The notes beneath the pieces are model-generated. The model saw only the letters and a list, made by a program, of their open reading frames with translations. It was not told where the DNA came from and did no database searches. From assembly GCA_018697195.1 (NCBI GenBank), contig CM031878.1, positions 5,810,648-5,874,647 on the forward strand: 64,000 bases of DNA. The letters run 5' to 3'. The stretch comes from Certhia americana. Taxonomy: Eukaryota; Chordata; Aves; Passeriformes; Certhiidae. Position numbers and translations under genes: made by a program. Below, piece after piece: positions 48,975 through 61,365 of this stretch (positions within the stretch are counted from its first letter, which is position 1; each line of letters begins with the position of its first letter).

Positions 48975-49094
48975 CAGTTTCCCCACTTTATATATCAGAG
49001 ATAGAAGGAAATAATAATTAAAAATCTTGCCCAAGGTTAAGGAGAGAAAATTAGCTGGAGCAGGCATTCACAGTCTTCTGGCTCTAATTGCTTC
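48975..49094 (-). mobile_element. Probable MIR-type SINE fossil
   Basis: Plus strand: CAGTTTCCCCACTTTATATA, TCAGAGATAGAAGGAAATAA, AATCTTGCCCAAGGTTAAGG, TAGCTGGAGCAGGCATTCAC, AGTCTTCTGGCTCTAATTGC. This follows an inverted MIR (CCCCATTTTACAGATGAGGAAAC, CTTGCCCAAGGTCACACAG, GGCAGAGC, GTCTTCTGACTCC). It is the best preserved of the three MIR-like fossils in the window; an L2 tail with the same shared 3' sequence is an alternative. Confidence 0.5.
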
Positions 49095-52000
49095 TGGAAC
49101 AATATGTTGCATTGTATTTTTGAGACCAAAGAGAACTAAGAGTGATAGATGAAAAAACTCCCAGTGGTAGACATCTGAGTTACTCCTGCAGCCATATCAC
49201 CAAAACGGATTGATTTTCACATCAATCGAGTCAGTTTAGAAAATATTTGTCTGAAATACAGGAAGTCTGAATGCATTCATAAATACAGATCCAGTTCTCA
49301 GAAAAGTCAACAGGAGCTTTCCAAAAAATTATTTTGGTTTGGAAGTTTGGTGGGTTTGCTTTCTCTTTAATTAAATTGGTGTTGTTTACTCTGGGTTTAA
49401 TTAAAGGGACTCATCAGTATTGAAGATGAGGGAAAGACTGAGTAACCTGCAATGGCTTTCAGAAGATCATCTCATATTTTCCTAATAATCTGGGATCCAC
49501 ATTACCACAATGAAAGTATGGCGGATTGATAGACTAATTTTGGCCTTAAATGTTAAATAGTGCACTGAAGCAAGGAGTACATGTAACTAGTGCTAAAAGA
49601 AGGGCATAGAACTCTCAGAGTGTAGGAAAGACAAATGCCTCCAGTATGCAATTAGTTCCACATATTTTAGGCTCCTTTTTGGCCATTTGAAAGTGCTTTA
49701 TCATTCTGCTTAGTCAAGTAGTTGGACCAACTTAATAGGTAAAGTTAGGAGAAAAGGATCCTGCTCTACAGGTTAGTTCTGGAGCACCTACAGTTGGTGA
49801 AAGAAATGAGGACTTGGGAGATGGGTAAAATTATGTTTAAGGGCAGTGAAGACATAAAAGACCACATATCTAACATAAATAGAGCACGTCATGTGTAGTA
49901 AACTGGAACACAATAAAAGGATACAAACATGGAAGAAAAATCAAGGTGCATAAGGATGTTAGAAAATATAAAAATAATCCATGCCAATTCCCCCAGAAAG
50001 GAGAAACAGTGAAGAAACCCTATTAGCACCACATGTTTTTTCCCATTTGTGAACTTGGAACACTGATGGCCTGATCCAAATGTTTCTTTGTTTGAGCAAG
50101 ATGTGTGGTATACGATCCAGAGGTACAATGGCAAGGTGAGCAAAATGTTCATGAAAGGAATAGGTGCCACTATATGTATAACAATTACTACTGCTTTGTC
50201 ATAATGCTAAGGCATTTTTCTTGAAACAAATATTCTTTATGTTTTTTTCCTGTAATAAATATATCTGAACCAATAACACTTGTCTAGCTTTGCCATTAAG
50301 ATTTCATTTTTACTAATAATAAATTCTTGACTTCATGTATTCACTGCATTTCCATTTAGCACATAAGAAGATTTTAAGCATAATAAAAAGCTTAAAGTTT
50401 TAACAGAAAAACAAGTTCCCATTTGACTAGCTTTCATAAAGCATCTTCAAGAAGCAGCTAGGACAAACAGTAGTGTTTGTTTTTGTCTCATCACATTTTT
50501 ATTTCTTAGAAGAATTTGCTGCTAGCGAGCAAAAAGGGTTTCTGATCACAGTCAGTTACTCTGAAAAATATATTTTATTACATTCAAAAAAACCCACTTA
50601 AATGAAGGGAATTATAAAATCATTTTTACAGGAGTCTTTGGATAATAAATTGTCAAGTCTTAAATATTATCAGATTCTTTTATCTGAGTTTATCTTGTCA
50701 AGATGGATCAGAATGCTGTAATCAATCACTCAGCTTAGCCATAAAATGGCTTCATCATGCATGTGTATTCTCTTCAAAATCAAGTTGTAACATTTGCACA
50801 TAATAACTTATTGGGTTGCAAGGTTAGTCCAAGCTTGTGTTCAATATTATCTGACATTTTATTGGCTACTACACAAACTTTTGCCTAATACAGTCATTTT
50901 ACTTAGAAATTTAATTGAAAGGTTGCCTGTAACAAAGTACTTTTTTAATGTAGGAAGAGTAATGTAAAACTGTTTGATGCATGGGAGGGAGACAGGAGAC
51001 AGTAAAATGTGGGACAAAATGAAGAAAAAAAAGAAAACACTCATTCTAATGAGAAATGGAGTTTGAAGAGGAAGTTTCATAAGGATGAATTCGTTCCCTA
51101 AGGGAGCTTAGTCTGCATTTGGTGCCTAGATCAGCACACCTTCCTAGATGAAAAGTATAAATCACGCAGTTATGTGATGGATGATGTTTATTTAGCACGA
51201 GGCTTGTTAAATAGCTGCTTAGCAGGGAATGGGCGCCTTGTTTCAAGGAATGAGGTCCTGATGCCAGCATTTAGAGAGTACAAAAAGGAAGGCAGGAAGG
51301 CATGGGCTAGCAGGGGAAAACCCCATCAGAGGATGAGAAAGGGCTCAGTTTGTGACTATCTGGACTTTGTCAGGGGAATATGCCTGATGTAAAGAGGCCT
51401 CTACTGGAGGTTTCAGGCAGGCGGTGGATTTGCTTTCCGTGTGAAAATTATACTGACCTATTTTATTTCACAGGAATGAGGGTCTACACAAGGCAAATTA
51501 AACAACTGCTTAAAAAACAATTGATTTCTGGGATGATGAGCATAGAAGAGGCAACAATCAGACCAGAAATGTAGTATTAACAAAACCCTTTTTTTTCTCA
51601 TGTTGGTGATTTTTATCTTTTTTTTTTTTGCTCTCCTCCCATGTCTTAGAGGACTATAACCCTGCTGAAGAAAACTTTATAAAGGCTTATTTTTAGAAAG
51701 CTTTTTTCTATCTATTCCCAGCTTTACCTCTAGGACAGAAGGGAGTCACAGTCACTTCCCAGTTCTGAAAAATAAAAAGACACAAACAAACAAAATTTTC
51801 TGAATCTACCTTATATCTGACATTGAATGAATATGCTAATAGAAGTACATGACAGCAAAGTATTTTGAAAAACAAACTAGAGAATGAATAAGCATGAAAA
51901 ATAATATTAAAGCTGGGATTGTGGCCCCTAAATATATGTATAAGCTATTAACATAAAATAGCAGCAAAATTGAAAAACAAGAGAATAAAAACCCCAAAAT

Positions 52001-53195
52001 TTCTAGAACAGCTTTATCCTCATAACTGAGGATAGTTTAGTAGAAACTTCCTGAATAATAATATTCCCTCAGGTGGGATAATTTATAAAATAAAAATTCC
52101 TAAATTATAAATATTATATGACAACTGTTGAATGTTGATAGAGCTATGTTGGAACCTAAGACTGGGTTCCATTAAAAAAGTCTTTTCTTTGGTCATTGTC
52201 TCTCTCTCCATCTTTTTCACTTGTTGGCTTCAGGGATTGGCAAGATCCAACTGTGTCTCTTTATATGGAAGGGAAGATGAAAACTTGGAAGCTATTGGAT
52301 CTTTAGTTCCTGAAAAACTTGACCCCTCCTCATCTTGCTACTTACTGAAGTGGCTTCCCATTTTAAAAGTCTAGGATAAGAGAAACAGAAAACTTGTGGA
52401 GCCTCTGTACAGCCACCCTCCCAGGAGCTTCCAGTGTTCATACCTTCAGGATGGCTCTTCTGGTGGGTTTCCTGAAGACCGTGACATTTTTTATTTTACA
52501 CAAAGAATTTGAAATGTGAGGTTCTCCTTCAGTTCATAACAAAGTCAGCTATTCTGAAATATCAAAGCCCTTTGTGAATTGGAATGACCTTTCCCTGGTT
52601 AGCTCCTGCCCTTTAGCAATGGGTGTTGCTGGTTGCTCGAAATTCACATACATGGCCACTTTTTGCAAAAAAGGCTGTGAGGGGGCAAACTTTCTCCAAA
52701 AGGTCTTTAACTTAAAAAAGTCAACCCAAGGCATGAAAAAAAGAGAACCAGTTCTGCAGGCTATTCACCTCTTGGCCTTTTTACTGAAATTGCCAACAAG
52801 CAGAGGAGCTGCGATGAAGACTATTCATTTATCTCTGAAAATAATGTTGAATATCTGTCACTGCTTTGGGAAATGATTGACCTGATAATGATAGGTTTTA
52901 TATCAGCAGGTCCTCGAGTGTCATTCTCAAAGTCACTATATGGGGTTTGAAAATTGACTTCTTAATGGTGACAATCCTGTGAAACAGAAAGGAATTGCAT
53001 TGCTGATGAATTTTCTGATGCAAGTGCATTTTCTTTTCTCTACCCAGATTGATGCCCATGCACTAAGTATGTTGCCCAGAGCAAAACTTAAGGGAATTAT
53101 AGTGCAATGACATTACATTGAGTCATATACCTTTAGTATCATGCAATAATTTACTCTTAAAAATTTTCTTATAATGGTGAATTGGTTCTCACTTC
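49095..53195. other. Unclassified DNA
   Basis: No gene recognised. Two inverted repeats with homeodomain-like words lie at 49208-49227 and 49365-49406. The stretch 51060-51480 has normal complexity and scattered CpGs, unlike its flanks. Frames of up to 100 codons have no domain. Confidence 0.4.
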
Positions 53196-53242
53196 AAAAA
53201 AAAAAAAAAAAAAAAAACCCACAAAAACCCCACAAACCCCCC
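53196..53242. repeat. A run followed by C-run tract
   Basis: Twenty-two As, then CCCACAAAAACCCCACAAACCCCCC. Same composite design as the tracts at 10304, 28117 and 57848. Confidence 0.88.
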
Positions 53243-54491
53243 ATACTTACAGGAGAGTTATGTTTAAATTTATGAGCATATAGTTTAGCCTTAAGGAAAA
53301 AAAAATCTTAATTTACCTCTTGTTTCTAAGGTTCATTACAGTTAAAGTTTCCTTCCAGAGAAACATCTCACAAAGGTCAATAGGAACTATTGGGGATTAA
53401 GGATGGAATTTCCAAAAGTAATTACTGCTGGCCTAACTTTGATTTCACTGGTTTCAATGAACTACTGTTAACTCTAGTTTGAATAGAGGTAGTCAAATAT
53501 AGAAGCTTTCTAGAAATCCACTAGGGGTGATGTGTCATTCAGTTGACAGCGAGAGTACAAGACCCTCAGAGTGGATTATCTCTTTCTTTATTGTGAAGTG
53601 TGTATATTAATTTCTTAGAAACATATAAATGCTATCATACCAAAAAAAAAAAATATGCAAATATAGAAAGAGGAAAAAAAATCAGAGTGAATGAAGTTGA
53701 ATGGCTGGGCAAAAAGGGGTTAACAGGGACAAATATAGATAAAAGTAAACAAATACAAATCCAATGAGATATTGCTTTTGAAAATTGCTACCTAATTTAT
53801 TTCTTCATTAGCATTTTTGAAACTTAACTAGGCCCAATTTCCCAGTAAACAAGAAAAATGAATTGCAGATCCCAACTCTGTTTATGTTCAATTTCTATGC
53901 TTTGTTTTGTTCCCCCTGAATTAAAGAAAAAGATCTGTCTTGTTTGCTCTTGAATTAATATCATAATCAATGCAACTTTCCATGGTGTCTGCAGTTTGTC
54001 ACTACTATTTATTAGATACATGTTAACACCCAAAGAATAACCAACAGAGGTATTCCATTGTGATAGGCAAGACTGAGACACTACCCATTCCCATCTTTGC
54101 CTATTTAAATGGTTCATTTTTAATGACTAAAGCAGGGAATACTTTTAGGGGTAGGAGAGAAGAATATGCACAACACACAAATTAAGAAATAATATTCTGA
54201 TTCGTAGACTTCAAATTATTCCTACAATTTTGAGTAGCTTTGAGGAAGAGCTGCTTTTCAGCAATTTTCTAAGGAAATTATGGTACTTATGGCAAAAACA
54301 AAAACAAAAACAACAAAAAAATTGGAGAATGGTAAAAGTTAGATTTTGAATTCATGCTTTATGTTGACAGTTGTGCAGTTGTCTTGTCACAGTGAGCCAG
54401 GAAAAGGAATGACTACATTTTTTATGTAACAGGAAGAACCCACTTTAGCAATCCTAACTGGAAAGGTAAGGCTGTGCTGTACATAGAATGC
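53243..54491. other. Unclassified AT-rich DNA
   Basis: An (AAAAAC)n tract of about 30 bases lies at 54293-54322. A 97-codon minus-strand frame at 53824-54117 has no domain. No repeat family recognised. Confidence 0.4.
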
Positions 54492-54878
54492 CAAAATCAT
54501 AGAATAGCCAGGGATAGAATGAATCCTAAAGATCAACCTTGTTCCGACTTTATCAGTGTTCATTCCAAACAGGTTGCTCAGAGCCTTGAACACTTCCAGG
54601 GCTGGGGCATTCACAGCTTCTCTCTGCCAGTGCCTCACAGTGAAGGATTTCCTCCTAAAATGTAACCTAAACCTCCTCTATTTCAGACTGGAGACATTCC
54701 CCCTCAACCTGTCAGTGCACACCCCTGTAAAAAATTCCTTTCCATCTTTCCTGTAGGCTCTTTTGCAAGATGGAAGGTCTCAATTAGGTCATTCCAAAGC
54801 CTTTTCTATTCCAGACTGAACAATCTCTGTTTCCTCAGCATTTCCTCATAACACATCCTGGTTTTGCTATTCCAGGTT
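54492..54878 (-). mobile_element. CR1 LINE, 5'-truncated, about 0.4 kb
   Basis: Inverted CR1. Plus strand starts AAAATCATAGAATAGCCAGG, then CAGGTTGCTCAGAGCCTTGA, ACACTTCCAGGGCTGGGGCA, TCACAGTGAAGGATTTCCTC, CAACCTGTCAGTGCACACCC, and near the truncated 5' side CAATCTCTGTTTCCTCAGCA. The 5'-truncation point lies directly against the T/G-rich tract that follows. Short frames inside it (54387-54638 minus, 54474-54756 plus) are fossils. Confidence 0.92.
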
Positions 54879-55074
54879 CTTTTAGTTTGTTTGGAGTTTT
54901 TGGGGTGTTTTGTTTTGTTTTGGTTTGGTTTTTGGTGGGTTTTTGTTTGGTTTTTGTTTGTTTGTTTGTTTTCTGGTTTTGTTTTGTTTTGTGTTTTTTG
55001 TTTTGTTTGTTTGTTTGTTTGTGAGGTTGTTGTTATTGTGGTTGTTTTGTTGTGTTGTGTTTTGTTTTGTTTTC
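54879..55074. repeat. T/G-rich (TTTTG)n/(TTTG)n tract, about 200 bp
   Basis: Longest T/G low-complexity stretch of the window, a mix of TTTTG, TTTG, TGTTG and GGTTT units with several GGG groups. The 122-codon Phe/Val/Leu/Cys-rich frame at 54864-55232 comes from it and is not a gene despite resembling membrane segments. Confidence 0.92.
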
Positions 55075-57847
55075 TAATTCAGTCATATACATTTTTTCCT
55101 TTATCTGGATACTTCACTCACAGATTATCAGATACAAACCGAAGTTTGTACAGTGAAGATGAGCCTTCAACAGCTAGGACAGCAGTGTGTAGGAACTTGT
55201 TCTTAGACAGGTGTTGGAATCTATCATGCTAGCTTATGTTGCAGTTTTAGGTCACAGTCCTGCATAGGTGACTGCATACGTATACATCCAAATTAGTAAA
55301 TTACAGTACATTTTGAAATTAAATTAATTGCATCAGCTTCTTATGCACAAAATCTGGGGTTTTTGGCATCAAATCTTTGGACTGAGATTCAGCTATGATG
55401 CAAAAAATTCTCAATATGTGACTGCTGTTCTCTGGAAGCTGTGGAAGCTGTCTAGGATAACTGCACATGGGTGCCTTAGTATCTAGCGCACGACAGCGTG
55501 ACACTGTTCTAGAGAGAAGGTTGTGTGTTAAATCATCCTGGACTTCTATGCATGTTTGGCTTGTTTGCTTTAGTCCAATATATATATATATTCCCTCTCC
55601 TGTACAGCTAATATGTTTCTCCTATGATGGTATATTTTATCTTCAATCCAATCCACTAGACTACTCTTACTATAGGCACTGCAAAAATCTGTTTATTGCA
55701 GAAATAAAAAAAATAAACTTTCATAACCTTTTGCTGAACTGTTGCACATTAAATATAAAGTGATTAATTTCTATAACAATGAATTTTATTAAATGTGAAT
55801 GGAATTCTATTCAAAATATTTTTTAAAAAATATATTTGTTGCTGGTTTTTGGGTTTGGGTTTTTTTTTTTTTAATTTATTTTGATCCTGGAGGGTTTTTA
55901 TCTGTTTTTTTGGCATAACACAAACTTTTACTCTCCCAAATATAGCAAGTCTGCTCATAAGTACTCATCCCCTATATGATTTATTTACACTGGCATTAGA
56001 CAATCTAGAGACTTTATCCAAACATGTAAAAGCACTGAAAAATATCAGGTAATGACTTATAATTGCTACTTCTGATGGTCTATGGATTTTGTATGATTAA
56101 TTTTGTTCGTCCTTACCATCCTCACATCTTTATTAGGACATTTTTGTTACATATCTTTTTCAGGCTGCAAATTCTGTGGAATAGAAATGGTAACATTTGA
56201 TTTATTTTTACAGCATCTAACATAATGTGATACTAAATATGTCTGTATATAATCAGTGCTGTATCAGCGTTAATAATAAATAATATAAACCCTGTAAGAT
56301 TCACTGCTCAGGTACAGAAAAATTGAAATAAGTAAGTAGGTAATTGCCCTAGGCTCCTATACAAATCAAGGGCAGAAACAACCTCCTAAACCAAAGTAGA
56401 TTAAGATTCACTTTCAAGGCATGATAAAATGATATGTTTCTCTAAAAGCACAATTAAAATGCTGATATTATTTGCCATGAGTATCCAATGGTGGACTTCA
56501 CAATGGACCATTCCAGATAACTTAAAATTTGGGAAAACATAATTTTTCTGTTCAGCAAAGAGTGAGGAATACCCACCTCCCAAAACAAATTCCTCCCAGA
56601 TCTCTCTCCTTGCTGACTCCAGAGGGAACCAAGACAGCTCAGAAATTCCTGGACATTCATGGCTCAGCTCCCTGCATGCACTGACATCTGATGATCCAGG
56701 GCATCCAGGCTGGGCTGGCAGACAGCATGCAGGACCTTCCAGGTGCCTCTTGTCCTGCAACATGAACCTTGTGCTTAGGATCCTTTTCCAGGGAGATCCA
56801 GTGTGTTCTGGTGAATAATCAAGCTCTGCCTGAAGTAGACACGGCATTTAATCAGAGGAATCCCTCTGAGGAGTCACACAATTTTAGCAACTGAAGCTCA
56901 GAAAACCATCTCTTATGTAGACACTTACCCTGCAGTTAACTAAAATTAGGTGAAATGAATCCCAAATTCATAATTTTTAAATAGCTATAGTTATATTAAA
57001 TGCAAATGAGCCACTGAGCAGGGATCTGCAGTAATTTCTGATCAAAGATTCCAGAGTTGGGCTGGAAGATGATGGCTGCTAAAGTTCAGGAATAAGCTAT
57101 AAGAGGAAACTGGGGACCTCACGTAGGACTTAAAATGGTGCTAGACAGACACTTCCAACAGACTTGCCTCAAATCTATCTGAAGGAAGGTATTTGGGGAG
57201 TATAAAATCTTAATGCTAACACCAGGGTTATACAAAGAGGACTGGTTAATACTTTGCATATTTTGTCTTTTTAGAGAATTGTGTATCAGATTTCCACCCT
57301 TGAAAATGGTTTACTATTAGTAGAAGGGAACTCTTTGTGCTTAAAAATTAGATATGTTCCTTGCACCAAAGAGCATAAGGCAGAGATCTAGATCAAGAAA
57401 TACTTAAAGAGATTATTTTTAAAGAAGACTGAGAAAGACTGTCAGGCTGACAGGCTCTTGAATATGTTCCATCCGTATGGAATAGAGTATTGAGCAGCAA
57501 AAAATATAAAATGCATATGCAAGAAAAAGAAACATACATAACTAAATGACATTATGAGGAGCATTAAGAAAAGCCATGGTGCCATTCTGAATGCTAGACT
57601 GATGCAGTCAAAATGAAGTGGGGAGAAAGACAGAGTTTGTGTGTGCATCACAGAAGAAAGATTCTGCTTTAGGCTGGTTGCCTGTCAGAAAAAAATATAT
57701 TTTCAGTTAATAGTAGATAAAAGAATAAGTAAACACTGTTCACAAGCAATTGAAAAAGTTAGGAGTGGGTTTATTTTCAATTTTTTTCCTGTAAACAAAA
57801 TATAAATAAAAATATTCAATGAACACTTGCAGGTATGTGTTTCAGCA
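55075..57847. other. Unclassified DNA
   Basis: A short TA run (55580-55592) and a T/G tract with GGG groups (55838-55876) are present. A G/C-richer stretch at 56570-56830 holds a 148-codon minus-strand frame (56401-56847) with no recognised domain. Nothing else identified. Confidence 0.4.
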
Positions 57848-57943
57848 AATTGAAAAAAAAAACCAAACCAAAACAAAATAACCCCCAACCACGCAAAAAA
57901 CCCCTCTAACAAACAAAAAATAAACAACAAACAACAAAATCAT
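57848..57943. repeat. A-rich tract with C runs
   Basis: Starts with a pure A run, passes through AACCAAACCAAAACAAAA, CCCCC and CCCC groups, and ends in CAAACAACAAAATC. A variant of the composite A/C tract seen elsewhere. Confidence 0.85.
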
Positions 57944-60789
57944 ATGCATTTCTGGAAAACCAAAAATAAACTTGGTGGTAATTTTCATTCTAAAAGATCT
58001 GTGAATTTTTTGTGTGTTTTCAAATAAAACTTTCTAGGAGTTCCTAAGCACAAGGAATGGTGACTACCTGTAAATGACCCAGATTTTTGATTTCTACAGG
58101 AGAAATGAGAACTCCTCACTTCCTCCTGTGTTACTCACTCTGCCTGTGAATACCTTGAAAAGCATCAATCTCTTTCAAGGAAGCCGTAAAAACTACAGGT
58201 ATGGCCATCTTTCTCATGCAAACCACTGTGACACTTTCTGACTTTAGTGCAATTATGATGATCAAGATCAATGAAAGTTTTGTCTAAATGGAATCTCAGC
58301 TATTTCTGTATGGAAGTCCAAAGTTGTGACTTTCTTTGTATGTGAGGCTAAACAGCTCTGTACTCAAAAGGATCATCACAGGCTCTGACACCTAGTCCAA
58401 ATCTGGAGAAATAAATATTTGAATGCCTGGTCTACTGGAGACAGCTGTTGCTGCTGGTCAACACCAGTAAAGTAACTACAAAACCAACTAAAGGATCCCC
58501 TTCTGGTTTAAGTGGAAATATATATCTATAGATGAAATTCTGCAAATATTTCCAGGATGCAGAGAGCAGGAAACATGCAGTAACTGCTACACTTGGCCCC
58601 ATGTACTGCTGTGACTACTGCTATACAAATTTTAAAAAGGCAAATGAGAAATAAAGTCATATGAACAGATGCAGAAAAGAAGAAAAAAAAAAATAGACAT
58701 TTCACAAGCCTTAATTGCAGTTAAAAATATTTCTATCATTCCTGAGTGAAGAATTTCTGCATCATTAAGATATAATTTTAGTCATCTTATACCTATACTA
58801 ACAGAACAGCAGTTCCTGACTATCTAAAGGTAGCAGAAGCCATGTTTTCCTAATCCTGGGGTTGTTTTTTTTCCCCCAACAAATGCAGTTGAAATAATAA
58901 CAAAGCAGCCTCATTCCACCTCTACAACCCAGCAGCAAATATAAATCCATCAGGGTGACAATAGGATTAAACTGTGGGCACTGCTTGCTTGTTAGTCTTC
59001 TCCCTTAAATAACTTCCATGTGAAATGGAAAATTAATGTTGCAATAAGTTGGTTCCTGTTGTGGGCTCAACAATAGAGCCAGCAATCCTCTTACCGTGGA
59101 GCATTACTTTTGCCTGTATGTTGGCTGGCTAAACTGTTCAGTCACCTTTTGTCTCCATAGGAGTACAATGTGCTTGTTGATTTGCCAAGTCCCAAATCCT
59201 ATATTTAATACAATGCCTTGGTGTAATTTGAAAAATAAAAGTATGACTGTCCCTGAATACCATTAAGAAAATTGAAGAGGAGGGGACAGAAACAGGGGCA
59301 CAAGCTCACATGTAGATATTTTCACATTCACACCCCAGAAAAAGACTCAAGCTGTGTCTTCAGGTGAAAGGAGACATGGACAAAAGAAAACTTATTAATT
59401 GGACCACCTCAGGACTAGGTCTTAAGTTATCACTGCTCATCTTTGTCCACTGCTTTTTCCTTGCTTTATTGTGAGGCCATTTATTTGCTGCAGAGCTACC
59501 TCAGCTCTGAAGGCCAGTGGAGAAAGAGGATGGAGCCAAGCCTGTTCCCTTTCCTAACAGATATTCCTACATCTAAACCCAGTTGTATTGGGTTCCAAGC
59601 TGTTCCAAGTCTGAAAAAATACAACATATGCAAGTCTATGACTAAGGACAATCTAGTCCAATCTTCCATGAGGAAAAAGGCTACTACCCACTCAGTAGTC
59701 TGGAGTTTCTGCCTGCACTCCTTCTTTAGATACCTTAAGCTGGTCAGAGCATTTCAGAGCCTAAATCTGAAAAATTAAAACTGTTCAAAACAACGTTGTC
59801 TGAAGCTTGCCTGGTGAGGAAAATTGTGTCTTTCAAAATGCCTAAAAAAGTACTGTTTTCAAGCAAATTTCATACAAGGAAGAAAAGAAATGAAACACAG
59901 TGATGGTGACAAACTGTACTGTGGCAAAAACTTCAACATGGGATATTTCTTTTAAAAATTCAAAATAGCTCTTAAAAAATCATTGGTTTAGTGCATTAAA
60001 AAAACATATACTGTGAATTAAATGCTCTGAACCTGGTACGACAAAATATTTAGACTGACCTTCTCCTCCATCATTTTTTTTCCCTTCAAGGAATTTAATT
60101 TTGAAGCAAGATGTTTATTTATTTGTTCTCAAGGAATTTATATTGTATTTTATGAATGAACAAACAAAATCATGGATTCTGATATTCCCATCATACCGGA
60201 AAATCTGTTTGTCCTATCTCCCCAGGTCTACCACCATTCCACCACTTTTCTGTAGGTAGTTAATCTGTGCACTGAGTTTGCTTCCCATGGGGCAAAAGTA
60301 ATGCTCAGAACTCTCCCAGTACACAAAAAGGAGGGAAGGCATCTTCAGCAGTGAAATTGTAGGCATTATTTGTTTTCCAATGCCCTCTTTGATAATCCAG
60401 TTTCAGAACTAGACACAGTGGATCTGCTATTGCTCACACAGGTGACAAAAATTATTCTGAATTTACAGTCAGGATGCAGAAAAAGAGAGATGAGAAAACA
60501 GCAGAGGAAGTGGCAAAGGCAGGAGCAAAAGTACAAGAGAAAAAGTTACACTTCAGCTGGAAAATTGTGAGCTTCTGTTTCTGATTGTCTGACTAGCAGA
60601 CTTGCACATCCTACAGACTCCTCTGAGCCCATGCCTTCAAGTCAGACCTCATGGGACAGGAGGGAGTCTTGGGCTATCTCTGCCCCATGCTGGAGGTAAA
60701 CAGATGAGTACCATAATAAATTTACTTTAATGAGAGAAACAGATGCATGCAATTTATTATAATGAGGGGATACAGGATGCAAGCAGCAC
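57944..60789. other. Unclassified DNA
   Basis: No gene or repeat recognised. A 111-codon frame at 59443-59778 has no domain. Confidence 0.4.
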
Positions 60790-61365
60790 TGTCGTGTTTT
60801 GAACACAGTTCTGCCCTATACAGCCACTCATTCACTACCTGGCCTTGGTGGGATGGGGAGAGAATCAGAAGGGAAGAAATGAAGAAACACATGGGTTTTT
60901 CATGAAGACGACTAACAGGCAAAGGAAAAACCACACTCACAAAGTGCGTAAAAAGCAAAGCAAAACAAGGAATGCATCCATAACATTTCCCATCATCAGG
61001 CAGGTGCTGAGCAACTCCCAGGAAAGCAGGGGATCCATCACACACAACGATGACTTGGGAAGACAAATGCTACCACTCCAAATTCCCTGCACACACTTTC
61101 TTCTTGTATGCTGAGAGTGATGCCTAGAATGATACCTCTGTGATCATCTGGGGTCAGCTCTTGTGTCTGTCCCATCCCAAGTCCCTGTGCACCTGCATAC
61201 TGCTGAGATGAGGTGAGAAGAAGTGCTTGATCCTTTGAAAGCCCTGCCCAGCAATAATGACAACACCTCTGTATTTAATTACACTGTTTCAGCAAAAATT
61301 CAAAACACATCCCCGTGGTAGATACTGTGAAGGAAATTTACTCTACCCCAGACAAAGCCAGCACA
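60790..61365 (-). mobile_element. Solo LTR of an avian endogenous retrovirus, second copy
   Basis: Same family and strand as 10501-11106. Minus strand opens TGTGCTGGCTTTGTCTGGGG and closes with the complement of TGTCGTGTTTTGAACACAG, so TG...CA ends are present. Shared plus-strand landmarks with the first copy include GACTTGGGAAGACAAA near the middle, CTGCCCAGCAATAATGACAA, and TTTCAGCAAAAATTCAAAAC near the right end; GGTGGGATGGGGAGAGAATC near the left end fits the family as I recall it. No internal retroviral sequence flanks it and no target-site duplication is obvious. Frames of 114 codons (minus) and 89 codons (plus) inside it are not genes. Confidence 0.82.

Noticed and set aside
54864..55232. 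Phe/Val/Cys-rich frame resembling membrane segments
   Set aside because: It is a translation of the T/G simple repeat.
56401..56847. 148-codon minus-strand frame
   Set aside because: No domain recognised. It coincides with a local rise in G/C and has no visible splice or promoter context.
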